Assembly: GCA_004151065.3 (NCBI GenBank)
Contig: NWUY0300024889.1
Location: 1 to 20,515, forward strand
DNA length: 20,515 bases
Direction: 5' to 3'
Source: Larix sibirica
Taxonomy: Eukaryota > Streptophyta > Pinopsida > Pinales > Pinaceae
Part shown: in pieces, positions 18,146 through 20,515 of the stretch
Layout: each line of letters starts with the position of its first letter
Position numbering within the stretch: position 1 is the first letter of the stretch
Notes under the pieces: generated by a model
What the model was told of the DNA's origin: nothing
The model's database searches: none
Seen by the model: the letters and a program-made list of their open reading frames with translations, nothing else
Position numbers and translations under genes: made by a program

Positions 18146-18935
18146 ACTAATACATATGGATGGAGATTATAGATATTAATGCTAAAAAAAACTTTACAAG
18201 AATTTGTTATTTTGTGCCTATCAATTCTAGCTTTTATAAGAAGAACAATTTAGATAAAGCTTGTCCTTATAATGGCCTTGACCATGCTATTTCTAGTTTA
18301 ATAAATGAAGGCAATATCCTCTTAATGGGTGACTTTAATGCTCGTACAACTAGTAACCAAGCTATTCTCTTGAGCAATGCTTCCAACCCTAATCCTCTAT
18401 GGTTAGACAAAGACCTTGCTTTAGCTAGGAACTACAAAAGAAGTTCTGAATATGTAGGGACAAATTTGTTTGGTTATGAGCTAATCAAGATCTATAGTGC
18501 TCAATATCTAATTATTTTCAATGGTCTTATGAAATGGCCTAATTCTATCCGAATGACTTGTATTCATGGTCTTAGAAGTAGTGTGGTTGACTATGTCATT
18601 TTCGATATCCCATTAAACAACCAAATAATAAATTTTGACATTTTAAATGATTGTGAACCTAACTGAGATCATAGAACTTTAATTGTAATTCTCAACTTTG
18701 TTATGCATAGTAGTCCTATAGAAACATATTCTAAGAGTCAAAAGTACTTAATCTTTGACAAAAGTTAAGTTGATCTTTTTTGAAATGATTTAAATAATAA
18801 TATGTTTCCTCTATCTAGTAGGGGCAATATAGAATACCTTTATCATAATTTCTCTACAACCCTCTCCTCTTCTTTTAATAAGTTCTTTATTGAAGTGTTG
18901 AATAAAAATAGAAATAAAATGACCAACCCTTGGTA
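18146..18935 (+). pseudogene. LINE family A ORF2, APE domain and linker (copy B)
   Basis: The frame (168 codons to TGA 18664-18666) reads I-D-I-N-A-K-K, L-L-M-G-D-F-N-A-R, L-F-G-Y-E-L and S-S-V-V-D-Y-V-I. D-H-R follows right after the stop, which replaces the serine of S-D-H-R (TCA to TGA). The first third of APE is deleted, so the domain could not work. Linker sequence T-N-P-W runs to the N at 18936, where the copy is cut. Confidence 0.75.
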
Positions 18936-18936
18936 N
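18936..18936. other. Undetermined base joining two LINE copies
   Basis: Left of the N the sequence is family A linker (after ACCAACCCTTGGTA). Right of it the sequence jumps back to the start of the APE domain. The N therefore marks a copy-to-copy junction or an assembly join. Confidence 0.8.
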
Positions 18937-19566
18937 AGTTAAGTTGGATTTCAAATGAAATTGATATTATATTGATGGATGAAACTTGGGAGCATGAATA
19001 ATCTAAGGTCCCTAGAATACAAGGATTTGTCGTATGGTCAATATGGAACACGCGATCTTGTTGACGAGGCATTGGAGGCATAAATTGTTACATTAGGAAG
19101 AACATATCCCTTCATGTTGGGCTTTATAAGAACGATTCGTTCAACTAGTACATACGGATAGAGATCATATACATTAATGCTAAAAGAATCTTTATATTAT
19201 TTTGTTATTTTGGGCCTATCAATTCTATTTTTTATAAGAAGAACAAATTAGATAAAAACTTGTCCTTATAATGGCCTTCAAAATGATATTTATAGTTAAT
19301 AAATGAAGGAAATATCATGTCGAAGGGGGACTTTCAATGCTTGAACATCTAGTAACCAAGCTATTCTCTTCAGAAATGCTTACAACCCTAATCCTTACAG
19401 TTAGAAAAAGACCTTGCTTTAGCTAGCAACTACAAACAAAGTTATGAAGATTTGGGGGGTGGGGGGGAATTTGTTTGGTTATGAGCTAATCAAGCTTTGT
19501 AGTGCTTAGGATCTAATTATTTGCAATGGTCTTATGAAATATCCTAATTTTAGTCAAATGCCTTGG

Positions 19567-19606
19567 ATTCATGGGATTATGTCATATATGACATAATCCC
19601 ATGAAT
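19567..19606. repeat. Perfect 40-bp palindrome inside LINE copy C
   Basis: ATTCATGGGATTATGTCATA at 19567-19586 is followed at once by its exact reverse complement at 19587-19606, with no spacer. Sibling copies near 8510 and 18560 lack it at this place. Part of it (GATTATGTCATATATGACAT) recurs just downstream at about 19631-19650. Confidence 0.92.
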
Positions 19607-19840
19607 GTAAATATCCTAAGTAGTGTGGTTGATTATGTCATATATGACATCCCTTTAAACAACCAAATAATAATTTTTAACATTTTAAATGACTATGAAC
19701 CTAACTCAGATCATAGATTTTTAATTGTAACTCTCAACTTTGTTATGAATAGCAGTCCCATAGACACAAATTCTTGGAGTAAAAAAAATGTAATCTTCAA
19801 CAAAAGTATATTTGATCTTTTTAAAAATATTTAATTAATA

Positions 19841-20515
19841 ATTTGTCTCCTCTCCCTAGTAAGGGAAATATAGAAGACCTATATCATAACTTCTCTATTA
19901 CCCTCTCCTCTTCCATTAACAGTTTCTCTATTGAAGTGTCGTATAAAAATAGAAATATAATGACCAACCCTTGGTATGACAAAGAGAATGTAAAATCGCG
20001 AGAAGAAAAATCAAATAAGTTATTGGCCCAAGTCCCTAAATGTTGACAAGACAAATAAGTACAAATCCCTCCTTAAAAGAAAAAAAAGACCTATATAAAT
20101 AATAAGCACGAGAAGCTTTGACACCTCTTTAAGATGGATCCTAAGAAATTCTGGAGACAAATTCTAACTCACAAGACTAAAGAGAATAATATAATTGTCT
20201 TGAAGGATTGGAATTCCTATCTTAAGAAGCTTTATGAAGCTCATGATGTCATGGACAACATTCAACCCCTTTTTATGGAAGATGAAGTTTTTGCTTTAGA
20301 ATATATAGTTTTGGGGGTTAAGTGTCTCATGAATGGGAATTCTAAGGACATTGAAGACTACTAAGCTAAAATCCTAAAAATTGGGGGGTCTGTCCTCATC
20401 CCTCATGTCCACAAGCTCTTTAATCTAGCATTCAAGCAAGGCTTCCCTAATCCTTGGAATTAGAGTCTTATTGTACCCATTTTTAAAAACGACGATAAAA
20501 ATAACCCCTCTAATT
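19841..20515 (+). pseudogene. LINE family A ORF2, linker and first RT blocks (copy C)
   Basis: N-I-E-D-L-Y-H-N-F, T-N-P-W-Y-D-K-E and P-K-K-F-W-R-Q-I-L are followed by L-K-D-W-N-S-Y-L-K-K-L-Y. Then come I-P-H-V-H-K-L-F-N-L-A, S-L-I-V-P-I-F-K and P-S-N at the window edge. The segment from 20134 is open for 76 codons before a TAA at 20362-20364. This is the entry to the reverse transcriptase, and the catalytic blocks would lie beyond the window. Confidence 0.7.

Larger units (their letters stand above)
18937..20515 (+). mobile_element. LINE family A, copy C (APE to RT start, runs off window)
   Basis: Collinear with copy 1 from the APE start (L-S-W-I-S-N-E-I-D) through the linker to the first RT block. 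It includes D-E-T-W-E-H with the catalytic Glu kept, G-I-G-G-I-N-C-Y-I-R, S-S-V-V-D-Y-V-I near 19625, then N-S-D-H-R near 19705. Indels break it: one extra base within the G-D-F-N motif near 19330, a G-rich insertion at 19454-19467, and a palindromic insertion at 19567-19606. The copy continues past the window end. Confidence 0.78.

Noticed and set aside
1-20515. Prokaryotic features, CRISPR array or defence system
   Set aside because: No evenly spaced identical repeats, no operon-like gene packing, and all recognisable proteins are eukaryotic retroelement or transposon parts.

Overview
This window looks like intergenic DNA from a large plant nuclear genome, most likely a conifer. No intact host gene, tRNA, rRNA, CRISPR array or bacterial-type operon is visible. 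What can be read is a graveyard of retroelements in different states of decay, set in AT-rich, CpG-poor sequence. The conifer call rests mainly on a Penelope-like element (PLE) that encodes a GIY-YIG nuclease. As I recall, GIY-YIG PLEs ('Dryads') are known among plants only from conifers. The two LINE families present also look plant-like.

Layout. 1-285: tail of what may be a CACTA-type transposase. About 1340-4090: a loose, very degenerate repeat field split by a PLE at 1735-2971. The PLE holds a clean 130-codon GIY-YIG endonuclease frame and is flanked by inverted arms of about 107 bp, each carrying a hammerhead-ribozyme-like core. 4091-6268: nothing recognised. 6269-7287: broken gene of unknown family, with long readable protein segments. 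About 7364-10210: LINE family A copy 1, with the RRM end of ORF1, then a 9-nt gap, then ORF2 (APE endonuclease and partial reverse transcriptase). Its RT part is duplicated across a single N. 11975-12019: strong hairpin. About 12307-14182: 5'-truncated LINE family B, covering the RT C-terminal end, the zf-RVT region and RNase H. 16420-17440, minus strand: an unrecognised decayed frame and a separate RNase H fragment. 17439-17716: short tandem repeats between direct repeats. About 17730-20515: two more family A copies, the first joining ORF1 coiled coil directly to mid-APE, the second starting right after an N and running off the window.

How the parts work together. In an intact PLE, the reverse transcriptase and GIY-YIG nuclease mobilise the element and the hammerhead processes its RNA. 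Here only the nuclease and the ribozyme-bearing repeats survive. In LINE family A, ORF1 (coiled coil plus RRM) would bind RNA, and ORF2 would nick the target (APE) and copy the RNA (RT). Every copy here is dead. Many stop codons fit C-to-T decay of methylated cytosines. Single Ns at 9892 and 18936 sit exactly at repeat junctions, so the local order of the LINE copies may be partly an assembly effect.

The most interesting item is the PLE. It has an undamaged nuclease reading frame, an inverted-arm arrangement, and two hammerhead cores. The left core keeps both catalytic boxes and a 7-bp helix I.
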